Source of the DNA: JAJYKN01 sp035516155
GTDB taxonomy: Bacteria; Nitrospirota; UBA9217
Reading direction: 5' to 3'
DNA length: 64,000 bases
Assembly (NCBI GenBank): GCA_035516155.1
Contig: DATJAP010000008.1
Coordinates: forward strand, 62,001-126,000
The position numbers and the translations under genes were made by a program. The notes under the pieces were generated by a model, which ran no database searches, was not told the DNA's origin, and saw only the letters and a list, made by a program, of their open reading frames with translations. Below, in pieces: positions 54,050-62,347 of the stretch; position 1 is the first letter of the stretch, and each line of letters starts with the position of its first letter.

Positions 54050-55140
54050 ACGCCTTCAGCCTGCGCAACATAGCGTACTCCTATGCCGGCGGCACCCCGG
54101 TGCTGAACGATCTGACCACGGACTTTGCGCTTGGCGGCCGCACCGTGATTCTCGGAGCAAACGGCACGGGTAAGTCTACGCTGCTTTCCCTGCTCGACGG
54201 CCTGGTATTTCCTACAGGGGGAACGATTCATGCTTTTGAAAAACCGCTGACCGAGAATGCCCTCGAGAACCGGCTGTTCTCTATGGATTTCAGAAAACGG
54301 GTTGCTTTTGTATTTTCGAATCCCGATGTTCAGCTCTTCTCGTCAACGGTCTGGAATGAAATCGCATTCGGCCCTTTGCAGCTCGATCTGCCGGCGGAGA
54401 CGGTCCGTGACATTGTGGAACGTCAGCTCGAAACGCTTCGGATTACCGACCTTCGCGACCGCGCGCCCTATACGCTCTCCGACGGTCAGAAAAAGAAAGT
54501 GGCCCTGGCATCAAGCCTGGCAACGGATCCTGACGTGCTGCTGCTCGACGAACCGACGAACGGCCTCGATCCCCGGACGCAGGTCTGGCTCATTGAGGTA
54601 CTGCACGAGCTGCACGAGCAAGGGAAAACCATCATTTCGGCGACACACGACCTGTCCATTGCAGGAGACATCGCGGAACGCGCTGTGGTCTTTTCGGAGG
54701 ATCACACCATTGCTGCGGATGGAGATTTCGGTGAAATTATTCAAAACGATGAATTACTGCTCAGCGTGAATCTGATCCACGAGCACGCTCATTACCATGG
54801 AAAGACAGCCCATATGCACCGGCACGGTCACTACGGTCATATGCACTCGACAGGAGGCACGATGCACGACAATCACAAGCACCACAGCCATGCGTACGGA
54901 CACGAGCACGGACAGGAAAATGAGCTTTCGGTAAAATTGCAGGTCATGCTAGAACATTGGATCGAGCACGGCGACAGCCATGCAGAGAGTTACCTCGAGT
55001 GGGCCGGCAAGGCGAGTGCGGCCGGCGAGGAGGAGGTTGCGAAAGAAATATACCTTGCCATCGCGGACAATGATTCCTTGAAGGGCCATTTGAAGCGAGC
55101 AAAGGCAATCCTTGCTGCGAAATCAATCCTGAAGAAATAA
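54046..55140 (+). CDS. cbiO: ECF transporter ATPase (CbiO/NikO) with His-rich tract and helical C-terminal extension
   Basis: A 364-residue protein. Residues ~1-230 are an ABC ATPase: Walker A LGANGTGKST, Q-loop FSNPDVQLFSSTV, signature LSDGQKKKVALA (LSxGQ with D), Walker B VLLLDEPTNGLD, switch His ATHD. Residues ~245-290 form a His-rich metal-binding stretch of about 18 His in 45 residues (nt 54778-54915). The C-terminal ~75 residues are a predicted helical domain (EHWIEHGDSHAESYLEWAGKA) not part of CbiO. The tail may sense or buffer nickel. Translationally coupled to cbiQ. Confidence 0.88.
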   Translation: MNAFSLRNIAYSYAGGTPVLNDLTTDFALGGRTVILGANGTGKSTLLSLLDGLVFPTGGTIHAFEKPLTENALENRLFSMDFRKRVAFVFSNPDVQLFSSTVWNEIAFGPLQLDLPAETVRDIVERQLETLRITDLRDRAPYTLSDGQKKKVALASSLATDPDVLLLDEPTNGLDPRTQVWLIEVLHELHEQGKTIISATHDLSIAGDIAERAVVFSEDHTIAADGDFGEIIQNDELLLSVNLIHEHAHYHGKTAHMHRHGHYGHMHSTGGTMHDNHKHHSHAYGHEHGQENELSVKLQVMLEHWIEHGDSHAESYLEWAGKASAAGEEEVAKEIYLAIADNDSLKGHLKRAKAILAAKSILKK

Positions 55141-55161
55141 AAAGTCGTAGGAGGTTTTTTC

Positions 55162-55752
55162 ATGAACGCAATGAACAATGAAGATCTTCGTGACGCGATC
55201 CAGTTCCACGGCCATCTTTGTCCCGGACTGGCCCTTGGTTACCGCGTAGCAAAAGCGGCGCTCCGGGAACTCGGCGCCGATCGCCCGCAGGATGAGGAAC
55301 TTGTGGCCATTGTGGAGAACGATTCCTGTGCCGCCGACGCCATCCAGTTCATTACCGGCTGCACGTTTGGTAAAGGAAACCTGATATTCCACGATTTCGG
55401 CAAGCATGTGTACACCTTCTATAACCGCAGGACAGGGAAAGGTATCCGCATCTCTGAGGACTATCGGGGGTTTGACGGTGATCAGCGGTTTCCTGATCTG
55501 AAAAAGAGGCAGGAAGCGGGTGAGAACGTATCGCAGGATATGGAGGCGTTCAAAATGGAAAAGGCCGCTGCGATTCTGAACGCGGAAATAAAAGAGCTCC
55601 TGACCATTACACCGGCAACCGTCGCGCTTCCCCCTGAAGCACGGATTCGCGGCTCCGTCCGGTGTGCAAACTGTGGTGAGAAATTCATGGAGTCCCGCGG
55701 AAGGGTAAAAAACGGGAAAATCGTCTGCATCCCGTGCTTCGAGTATGAATAA
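55162..55752 (+). CDS. FmdE-family protein with C-terminal zinc-ribbon
   Basis: A 196-residue protein. The N-terminal FmdE domain has HGHLCPGLALGYR, ENDSCAADAIQ and TGCTFGKGNL, whose Cys and His residues can bind a metal. A C-terminal CxxC...CxxC knuckle (RCANCGEKF, CIPCFEY) adds a zinc site. FmdE is linked to molybdenum formylmethanofuran dehydrogenase but is widespread; here it closes a metal-uptake cluster, 21 nt after cbiO, with an AGGAGG ribosome site. Its role is unknown; a link to Ni or Mo enzyme maturation is inference. Confidence 0.85.
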   Translation: MNAMNNEDLRDAIQFHGHLCPGLALGYRVAKAALRELGADRPQDEELVAIVENDSCAADAIQFITGCTFGKGNLIFHDFGKHVYTFYNRRTGKGIRISEDYRGFDGDQRFPDLKKRQEAGENVSQDMEAFKMEKAAAILNAEIKELLTITPATVALPPEARIRGSVRCANCGEKFMESRGRVKNGKIVCIPCFEYE

Positions 55753-56000
55753 CCGCTCTCGTCGGCAAGAGTCGCGGGGGAAAGGTAACGCCACCCGATC
55801 GGTGCCGTCATTGAATGTCTCCCCCGTGGTAACGAAAAAAGTAGGTCACGCCCGGCTCTCTTTTATATCCAATCCCGCCACATTGACGTTATAGGAGCTG
55901 AAATTTACCCTGCAGACCGCTCCGATATGATAAACTAAAAAATAACAAAGACCCTGATTTGATCGCAGCGAAAGACGGTTTTCGGAACAGCGTTCCGGTT

Positions 56001-56846
56001 ATGGAAAAACATATCTTAAACATGATGGAGTTCCTGAGGAGGCAGTCCGTCCGGTTTAATGTCGCCGGAGGTGCGATCCTCGCGTTGCTGGTAGGCGTCC
56101 CAGATTATTTTTTCGGCAGTAAAGTCAGCTTTTCAATGTTTTATCTCATTCCCGTTGCTCTGACATCATGGTATGCCGGGAGAACAGCGGGCATGTTGGT
56201 TGCGTGTGTGAGCGCGGCAACATGGTTAACGGTGGATATATTCTCTGGCGTCGCCTATACGAGCCCTTACATCCCTATATGGAACGCTCTGGTGATGTCC
56301 ACATTTTTCATCATCGTGGCATATCTCCTCAACGCTTTCAAGAGGGAAAAGTCCTCCGCCCGGGAGGACTATCTGACGGGGTTGGGGAACCGGAGGCATT
56401 TTTTCGAGCTGGCGGATGCCGAGATTAGGAGGTCTTCCCGGTACGCTCACGCATTCACGCTCGCCTACATAGATGTGGACGATTTCAAGGCCATTAATGA
56501 CCGTTTCGGGCACGCTGAGGGCGATGCGCTGTTGAAGTCGATTGCACTGGACATCCGGGAAAGCATTCGAAAAACCGATATTGCGGCACGTCTCGGTGGA
56601 GACGAATTCGCAGTGCTCCTGCCAGAGAGCAACGCCGAGGCGGCTGCGGGTTTTTTCGACAAACTGCACAAAAAAATTTCGCAGGCCCCCTGGGGAGACG
56701 GTCGATCGGTAACATTCAGCATCGGTGTCGTAACCTTTATCAATGCCCCCTCATCAATTGATGAAATGATTAAAATTGTGGACCGCCTCATGTATGAAGC
56801 CAAGAACAGCGGGAAAAACCTTGTGAAGTATGCGGTGTTCAAATGA
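56001..56846 (+). CDS. membrane diguanylate cyclase (GGDEF)
   Basis: About 281 residues from the ATG at 56001 (a TTG at 55959 extends it). Four or so membrane helices in the N-terminal 120 residues form a sensor region of unknown type, followed by a GGDEF domain: DYLTGLGNRRHFFE, DVDDFKAINDRFGHAEGD, LGGDEFAVLL. RKTD five residues before the motif is an I-site. Expected to synthesise cyclic di-GMP. The gene stands alone. Confidence 0.88.
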   Translation: MEKHILNMMEFLRRQSVRFNVAGGAILALLVGVPDYFFGSKVSFSMFYLIPVALTSWYAGRTAGMLVACVSAATWLTVDIFSGVAYTSPYIPIWNALVMSTFFIIVAYLLNAFKREKSSAREDYLTGLGNRRHFFELADAEIRRSSRYAHAFTLAYIDVDDFKAINDRFGHAEGDALLKSIALDIRESIRKTDIAARLGGDEFAVLLPESNAEAAAGFFDKLHKKISQAPWGDGRSVTFSIGVVTFINAPSSIDEMIKIVDRLMYEAKNSGKNLVKYAVFK

Positions 56847-57299
56847 CCCGCTGATTCGGCTTTCCCCCGTGAACAGGGCGGTAACCGATGCACGAACAGG
56901 ACCCTGCTCATTGAAAGCGGATAATGAAATGATCCGGCAACGGGATCTGCAATGCTTTTGTATGTCCACTCCCTGCCTGCTTGCATGGAAGTAGCAAATC
57001 CTACACCGCTTTGAAGCAGACGATGCAACTCCTTGACAGGGTGTTGGAGAATATAGCGAATTATTACTGTGTTAACAAAGGCCAGGCATGGCATGACTCA
57101 TGCAACATGCATAACCATAACGAACCTGTTGTACTGGGCAGTGAGGAGCGAGAGCGTAATTCTCTGATGTATGACCTGAGAAGGAGTCTCTTTTCCCTGT
57201 GCGGCACTATATCGGAGTTCATTGCCGGTGACAACATCAGGGTTCGTTGATAGTCAAAAAAAACCAATACAGTTCCCCCTTGAAAGAAGGAGAAAGAGC
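56847..57299. other. intergenic region after the GGDEF gene
   Basis: About 450 nt. An 89-codon TTG-started frame (56981-57250) has no ribosome site, motif or neighbour support, so I do not call it. No promoter, RNA or repeat was recognised. Confidence 0.35.
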
Positions 57300-57698
57300 A
57301 TGAAGAAAAGCATGATGTTGTTTATTATTGCTGCGCTGGCAATGTTTACTGCAGCTGGATGTACAAAAGGGTATCAAGCGCAGAAGACGGCGGGCGACTT
57401 GACCGTTACGCTGAGTGCCGGCAGTTACCCACTCATCATCGGTGATAACGCCATGACGATAAAGATTACTGACGCATCAGGAAAAGCGGTTTCCGACGCC
57501 AAAGTTGGTGTGCGCTATTACATGTCCGCAATGCCAGGAATGGCTCCCATGGAATATAACGTCGAAGCCGCTCCCCAAGGGGGGGGCTACGGATTTACCG
57601 CTACTATCGCGATGGAGGGCGGCTGGCGTGTTGATGTCAACGTCGTGCGTGGTGATAAACCCTCTCCCACAATGACGTTCAATGTTGATGCCAGATAG
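57300..57698 (+). CDS. FixH/YtkA-like lipoprotein
   Basis: A 132-residue predicted lipoprotein: signal peptide with lipobox AAGC (Cys22) and a beta-sandwich domain with SAGSYPLIIGDNAMTIKITDA, PLIIG and the repeated Met-Pro words YYMSAMPGMAPME, then YGFTATIAMEGGWRVDVNV. This is the YtkA/FixH-like fold; the Met-rich segment could bind copper. GAAGGAG precedes the ATG. The next gene is an HMA metal-binding protein, which fits a copper-handling pair. Confidence 0.78.
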   Translation: MKKSMMLFIIAALAMFTAAGCTKGYQAQKTAGDLTVTLSAGSYPLIIGDNAMTIKITDASGKAVSDAKVGVRYYMSAMPGMAPMEYNVEAAPQGGGYGFTATIAMEGGWRVDVNVVRGDKPSPTMTFNVDAR

Positions 57699-57814
57699 GT
57701 TAGATCGATTGTGCCTCCCGGAACGGCCGCTGGATGGAGGACACGGGAACGGCGGAGGGCCTCATGATTCCGAGAGGCAATCGTCCGGCCTCTTAAGAGC
57801 GGAGACATTAATTC

Positions 57815-58030
57815 ATGAAAGTCGCGTTGTTTAAAGTAGACAAAAATATCTGCACGGAATGTTCCCTCGCGCTCAGACGATTCATTGGAGGCATGGACGG
57901 GGTGAACTCCATCGATGTGCAAAACGGCAAAATAGCCGTCCAGTTCGACGAGACGAAAATGGATGAGGAAAATCTCTCGAAGATCGCACGCAACAGCATC
58001 GAACAGCTCGGATATCGTTTGGACGAATAG
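57815..58030 (+). CDS. HMA (heavy-metal-associated) domain protein
   Basis: A 71-residue ferredoxin-like HMA domain: MKVALFKVDKNICTECSLALRRFIGGMDGV with the CxxC metal site (CTEC). The rest follows the copZ-like pattern (VQNGKIAVQFDE...LGYRLDE). It probably carries copper or another soft metal in the cytoplasm. The ribosome site is weak (GGAG about 10 nt upstream). It follows the FixH-like lipoprotein by 116 nt. Confidence 0.78.
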   Translation: MKVALFKVDKNICTECSLALRRFIGGMDGVNSIDVQNGKIAVQFDETKMDEENLSKIARNSIEQLGYRLDE

Positions 58031-58203
58031 GGTTCGAAGCGTCACGACAGAGGAATAGGACCGCTCAACTGAAGTTGCCGCGGATCCCGACGGGATTATC
58101 ATTCTGCAGGCCGATTCATAGCAAACTGATCACCAGGTTCTCCCCCTTGCTGTCAAAACTCCCCAGCATCCCTGTATTACTCATGACCTGAAAAAGAACG
58201 CAA
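58031..58203. other. intergenic region HMA to the beta-lactamase-fold gene
   Basis: About 170 nt between two convergent genes. No strong terminator or other feature recognised. Confidence 0.35.
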
Positions 58204-59247
58204 TCACGACTGCTGATCCACTTCCCGGAACACCAGCCGGGTGACATCACGGATCACAGTTTCGAGACGATTGTCGTCGCTGCCCCGTGCAATGACCCCG
58301 AGGAGGAAAGGTCGATTCTGATGATAAATGATGCCGAACTCCTGCAACTGGAGCATATCGCTGTTCTCTCCCTCGCCCGTGCTCCTGATCGACATCTCCT
58401 CATGATCCACGGCTTTATCGACATTCGGGGGTATGGCTGATGCGATGCCGTCTTGAAAGGCGGTCTTCGAAAGATAGCGGAGTGCTTTCTCGGACATTTC
58501 TTCAGACAAGTAAGAAGCGTTGAACAGGACTCGAAAGAGCGCCGCATAGGTATTTAGTGACAGGGACTCATTCTGCTTCTGAGGATCGTATTCCCCATTC
58601 AGGTCCTTGAGAATTTTTCCGAGGCGATTTGCGGGCAAGTTGGCGGACAACATCGCATAGGCAGCATCATCGTCATAAGCGATCATCCGAAAAATAAGAT
58701 CGTTAACGGTGTACGATTTCCCCAGTTCAAGTTTACTCATCGCCGTCTCGCGGCGCTGCTCCGTTTCCGGTTTGACGCCACAGATTAGTTTCTTGCGCAA
58801 CACAAGGGGATTTGATTCGGCCCATTTAAAATAGGCGATCATGAGGGGCAGTTTCAGATGGTTGTCGCCGTCGAAAACATTGCGCTCTCCGATGACGAAC
58901 CGGTTCCCATTATTCAGATCACGAAAGTATACCGCTATGGATTCGGCATCGGCGTTTTTCAAGTCGCTTTCGATCAGGCTGTTTACTTTGTACTGAAATG
59001 GCTTCAGTTCCCGGTTTGTCATCAACCGTTCGCCGGCATGTTTTGCTTCTACCGATGCCCGGATGAACCGGAAGGTCCCTTCCGGTTCATCCTGCAAAGA
59101 TTCGCCTTGAAGAGGTGGAAGAGGGGAGAATAGTCCCGTCGCGGCGCCGATGAATATGCCAAGGGCAAAAGCCCCGGCCACCAGGGTCAGCAACAGGGAC
59201 CGGTTGATCGTTATTTTATTCTTTTCTTCGTATCCGGAATTTGTCAT
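58204..59247 (-). CDS. class A beta-lactamase-fold protein lacking the nucleophilic Ser
   Basis: About 347 residues with one N-terminal membrane helix (NRSLLLTLVAGAFALGIFIG) and a periplasmic Beta-lactamase2-type domain. The usual SxxK motif reads N-x-x-K (DNHLKLPLM; Asn encoded at 58861-58863), SDN reads DDD (YDDDAAY), and KTG-like is RSTG. Absence of Ser implies it cannot acylate beta-lactams; it may be a scaffold or ligand-binding pseudoenzyme. The start at 59247 (MTNSGYEE) leaves a short cytoplasmic segment; a longer frame to 59310 exists. It is the only minus-strand gene between 50 and 64 kb. Confidence 0.75.
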   Translation of the reverse strand: MTNSGYEEKNKITINRSLLLTLVAGAFALGIFIGAATGLFSPLPPLQGESLQDEPEGTFRFIRASVEAKHAGERLMTNRELKPFQYKVNSLIESDLKNADAESIAVYFRDLNNGNRFVIGERNVFDGDNHLKLPLMIAYFKWAESNPLVLRKKLICGVKPETEQRRETAMSKLELGKSYTVNDLIFRMIAYDDDAAYAMLSANLPANRLGKILKDLNGEYDPQKQNESLSLNTYAALFRVLFNASYLSEEMSEKALRYLSKTAFQDGIASAIPPNVDKAVDHEEMSIRSTGEGENSDMLQLQEFGIIYHQNRPFLLGVIARGSDDNRLETVIRDVTRLVFREVDQQS

Positions 59248-59340
59248 TGAATAAACGCGGATCTTTTCTCGTTCGGCATGCATTGTACCGCGTTTCAGCG
59301 GCCGAAGCAAGAGCCGGGTTTCATTCCTGCGATGGATTTC

Positions 59341-59369
59341 TTGCTTTATCCTCCGATCAACGATATACT
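59341..59369 (+). promoter_or_regulatory. sigma70 promoter of lapA-mscS
   Basis: TTGCTT (59341-59346), 17-nt spacer, TATACT (59364-59369). The predicted start near 59376 is about 43 nt before the LapA-like ATG. Confidence 0.55.
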
Positions 59370-59418
59370 TTAGTCAGAACCGTATGGTACCTTAGTTTTT
59401 ATACGCGACGGGGGATAC

Positions 59419-59682
59419 ATGATAACGCTTATCCTGCTGATCTTCATTATCGCCGTGGTGGCGGCCTTTTCGGCTCAGAATGCGACTCCGGTCGCTGTTT
59501 CATTTCTTTCCTGGCGTTTCGAAGCATCTCTTGCCCTGGTAATTGTGCTTTCACTCCTGGCCGGCATTATTGCGGGCATAATCCTGGTGTCCTGGTTCCG
59601 GTTGAAACGATCCCTGAGTCAGAAAAGGTCATCCAACACAGGTCGTTCTCAGGTTCCGCAAACGAAAGAACGAGATCGATAG
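59419..59682 (+). CDS. LapA-domain (DUF1049) membrane protein
   Basis: An 87-residue protein with two membrane helices and the LapA word FSAQNATPVAVSFLSWRFEASLALVIVLS, followed by a basic tail. In E. coli LapA/LapB regulate LPS synthesis, but DUF1049 proteins occur widely. It lies 15 nt before mscS and probably forms an operon with it. The ATG is shortly after GGGGG. Confidence 0.8.
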   Translation: MITLILLIFIIAVVAAFSAQNATPVAVSFLSWRFEASLALVIVLSLLAGIIAGIILVSWFRLKRSLSQKRSSNTGRSQVPQTKERDR

Positions 59683-59697
59683 CGGAGGAATGCGCGC

Positions 59698-60759
59698 ATG
59701 GACAACGCCTCTATGAAGTTTATCGTTCCCGCGGCGACGGCACTGGGATGCACACTGCTCCTGCTGGTTCTCCGGTATGTAACATTTCAGATCCTTCGAA
59801 CCTGGGCAAAAAAAACGGCGACCCACCTTGACGACATCATCTTCGATTCAACGAAGTACCCCTCGATTGTCCTTGCCGTGGCGATCAGCCTCCAAGTCGG
59901 CTTGGCCTTCTCAGGGCTTCCCGAAAGGCACATGGGGTATCTCGGGAAAGCCATCCATGTCATCATCATCCTATCGGTTACTGTCGCCTCCGCAACGCTG
60001 GCCGGCAGGCTGTTCAAGAATTATGTTCAGAAGAGCAACATCCCGATCCCGACGACCGGTCTTGCCTACGGCATTCTGAAAGGGACGATCTTTGTCATCG
60101 GCATCCTGATTATGCTCACTGATCTGGGCATATCGATCGCCCCCCTCATCACCGCCCTGGGCGTAGGCGGACTTGCCGTTGCCTTGGCGCTTCAGGACAC
60201 ACTGGCGAATCTGTTCGCCGGCGTCCACATCCTCGTGGAAAAATCGATACGGCTCGGCGACTACGTCAGACTGGAGACTGGGCAGGAGGGGTATGTTGAT
60301 GACATCAGCTGGCGCACGACGCGCATACGCATGCTGTCGAATGATATTGTCGTGATCCCGAACAGCAGGCTTGGCCAGAGCGTGGTGACGAACTACTCCG
60401 AACCGGACAAAAAGATGGTGCTGCTCATGCCTGTCAGTGTCAGTTATTCAGCGGATCCGGAGCAGATAGAAAAAATATTGGTGGAGGAGGCAAAAAAGGG
60501 GGCGCACGACATTCCCAGCCTCCTGGACGAGCCCGCACCGTCCGCACGATTCATTCCCGGCTTTGGCCAGAGTTCCCTGGACTTTACCCTGACCTGCCAG
60601 GTTGCCAAATTTACCGACCAGAGCCTCGTCCAGCATGAATTGAGGAAAAGGATATTCAAACGTTTTAAAGGCGAAGGCATTGAGATTCCTTACCCGCACC
60701 GAACCGTGCATATCCGGGAGGAACGGGGAGGGAAGGAAAGGACGGCATCAGACGCATGA
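59698..60759 (+). CDS. mscS: mechanosensitive ion channel, MscS family
   Basis: A 353-residue channel. Four or five membrane segments, the pore helix region LGVGGLAVALALQDTLANLFAGVHI, the beta domain (GDYVRLETGQEGYVDDISWRTTRIR, IVVIPNSRL) and the C-terminal alpha/beta domain. Releases solutes on hypo-osmotic shock. GGAGG precedes the ATG. It follows LapA closely. Confidence 0.92.
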   Translation: MDNASMKFIVPAATALGCTLLLLVLRYVTFQILRTWAKKTATHLDDIIFDSTKYPSIVLAVAISLQVGLAFSGLPERHMGYLGKAIHVIIILSVTVASATLAGRLFKNYVQKSNIPIPTTGLAYGILKGTIFVIGILIMLTDLGISIAPLITALGVGGLAVALALQDTLANLFAGVHILVEKSIRLGDYVRLETGQEGYVDDISWRTTRIRMLSNDIVVIPNSRLGQSVVTNYSEPDKKMVLLMPVSVSYSADPEQIEKILVEEAKKGAHDIPSLLDEPAPSARFIPGFGQSSLDFTLTCQVAKFTDQSLVQHELRKRIFKRFKGEGIEIPYPHRTVHIREERGGKERTASDA

Positions 60760-60852
60760 ATGGAGGTGCCGGTTCGGTTTCGTTGTTGTCAGTTCGCATA
60801 TTTCGCACAAAGGTGACGGGCATTTTAGTGAGGACAACATCTCGAGGTTAAC

Positions 60853-62085
60853 ATGGCGCATCCAAGAATACTGGCATTCATTCTCGCAGGAGGCAAAGGC
60901 GAGCGGCTCGCGCCGCTCACCGATTATCGTTCCAAACCCGCCGTGCCCTTCGGTGGAAGATATCGCATTGTTGATTTCGTCCTGAGCAACTTCGTCAATT
61001 CCCGAATCTATTCCATCTATCTCCTGGTGCAGTACAAGTCCCAATCCCTGATCGAACATGTGCGCCAGAACTGGACCCTTTCTCCCATCGTCAAGGAGCA
61101 TTTTGTTACTGTCGTGCCCCCGCAAATGCGCATGGGGCCAGAATGGTTCCAGGGGACGGCGGACGCTGTGTACCAGAACATCAACCTGATTCACGATCAG
61201 CGTCCGGAACTCGTCGCGGTATTCGGCGCTGACCATATCTACCGCATGGACATCAGGCAGATGATGGATTTCCACCTTGAACGAAATGCAATGGTAACAG
61301 TCGCAGCTCGCCCTGTTCCTGTTGATCAGGCGTCGTCCTTCGGAGTGATCGTCACTGATGGGGACCGGAGAATTACCGGCTTTCAGGAAAAGCCGGAACA
61401 CCCCGCCTCCATGATGGATGACCCGAGGCGCGCCTATGTTTCGATGGGGAACTATATATTCAACAAGGATGTCCTCATGGAAGCGCTCATCAGGGGCCAG
61501 GAAAAGAACCAGCATGATTTCGGGAGACATCTCATTCCGGACCTCGTCAACACGGGAAGCGTTTTCGCCTATGACTTCGCTACCAATGTCATACCCGGCG
61601 CCCATCCCTATGAGGAAAAGGGCTATTGGCGGGATGTGGGAACCATCCCTGCTTTCTTCGACGCTCATATGGACATGCTTGGCAAGGAGCCGCTCTTTGA
61701 ACTCCATAACAAACAATGGCCCATCCATCCCGCCGAATACGAGGGCCCGGCGGCTAAAATCATGCATGGCGAGATCCTGAACAGCTTTATTGCCGAAGGG
61801 GTAGTCATCGGCAGTGCCAGGATCATCAATTCGGTGATACGAAGGGATGTTGTTATCGAAGACGATGTCCTTGTCGAGGATTGCATCATCATGGACCATA
61901 GCGTTATAAAGAAGGGTTGCCGCCTCAAGCGAGTGATCGTGGACAAGTTCAACATCTTGGCGGAAGGGGAAAAGATCGGGATCCACCCGAAAGAGGACAG
62001 GCTGCACTGTGCCTGCCATCGCGATCCGTCGGGTATCTCAATCATACCCAAGGGCGAACGGATGCTGAAACGTCCTCCCTGGTGA
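60853..62085 (+). CDS. glgC: glucose-1-phosphate adenylyltransferase
   Basis: Makes ADP-glucose for glycogen synthesis. The 410-residue protein has the nucleotidyltransferase N-terminus AFILAGGKGERLAPLTDYRSKPAVPFGG, GTADAVYQN, FGADHIYRMD, FQEKPEHP, the YWRDVGTI motif and a C-terminal left-handed helix domain. Glycogen breakdown is represented by glgP at 46-47.7 kb. Its stop codon lies inside the loop of a strong terminator. Confidence 0.95.
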   Translation: MAHPRILAFILAGGKGERLAPLTDYRSKPAVPFGGRYRIVDFVLSNFVNSRIYSIYLLVQYKSQSLIEHVRQNWTLSPIVKEHFVTVVPPQMRMGPEWFQGTADAVYQNINLIHDQRPELVAVFGADHIYRMDIRQMMDFHLERNAMVTVAARPVPVDQASSFGVIVTDGDRRITGFQEKPEHPASMMDDPRRAYVSMGNYIFNKDVLMEALIRGQEKNQHDFGRHLIPDLVNTGSVFAYDFATNVIPGAHPYEEKGYWRDVGTIPAFFDAHMDMLGKEPLFELHNKQWPIHPAEYEGPAAKIMHGEILNSFIAEGVVIGSARIINSVIRRDVVIEDDVLVEDCIIMDHSVIKKGCRLKRVIVDKFNILAEGEKIGIHPKEDRLHCACHRDPSGISIIPKGERMLKRPPW

Positions 62086-62102
62086 TGGGCAGGACGTTTT
62101 TT
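62068..62102 (+). terminator. Rho-independent terminator of glgC
   Basis: AAACGTCCT (62068-62076) pairs perfectly with AGGACGTTT (62091-62099); a T run follows. The glgC TGA (62083-62085) is in the loop, so the terminator overlaps the coding end. Confidence 0.75.
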
Positions 62103-62145
62103 CCCTGGTAAAGCGAATTCGATACCCTTCATCCCGAGAAAACGC

Positions 62146-62174
62146 TTGACAGAAACAGGTTGTTGAGGTATTGT
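62146..62174 (+). promoter_or_regulatory. promoter of the pyrRB operon
   Basis: TTGACA (62146-62151), 17-nt spacer, TATTGT (62169-62174). Predicted start near 62181, about 15 nt before the PyrR box. Confidence 0.55.
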
Positions 62175-62195
62175 TGACAAAGAAAAGAAATTCTC

Positions 62196-62226
62196 TTTAA
62201 GTCTGGTCCTGTGAGGCCAGGAAGGG
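62196..62226 (+). promoter_or_regulatory. PyrR-binding loop (anti-antiterminator) of pyrRB
   Basis: TTTAAG leads into the stem CTGG (62203-62206) with CCAG (62217-62220) that presents the loop TCCTGTGAGG. This matches the PyrR-binding consensus UCCNGNGAGGY. With UMP bound, PyrR would stabilise this hairpin and allow the terminator downstream. Confidence 0.75.
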
Positions 62227-62278
62227 TTCAAGATGGAAAATTGCAAGAGCAGTATTACGCTTAACATCATCACGTAGA

Positions 62279-62314
62279 CCTTCTTCCCGTGTATCGAGGG
62301 AGAGGGTTTTTTTT
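62279..62314 (+). terminator. pyrRB attenuator terminator
   Basis: CCTTCTTCCC (62279-62288) pairs with GGGAGAGGG (62298-62306) with one bulged T, followed by eight T residues. It lies 34 nt before the pyrR ATG and is the terminator part of the PyrR attenuator. Confidence 0.75.
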
Positions 62315-62347
62315 GTGTCTTTTTTCATGAAAACAGGAGCTACTGCC

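Noticed and set aside
56981..57250. 89-codon TTG-started frame upstream of the FixH-like lipoprotein
   Set aside because: No ribosome site, no motif and no neighbour support.
58021..58100. tRNA-like GGTTCGA words after the HMA gene
   Set aside because: No acceptor stem or anticodon arm can be folded around them.
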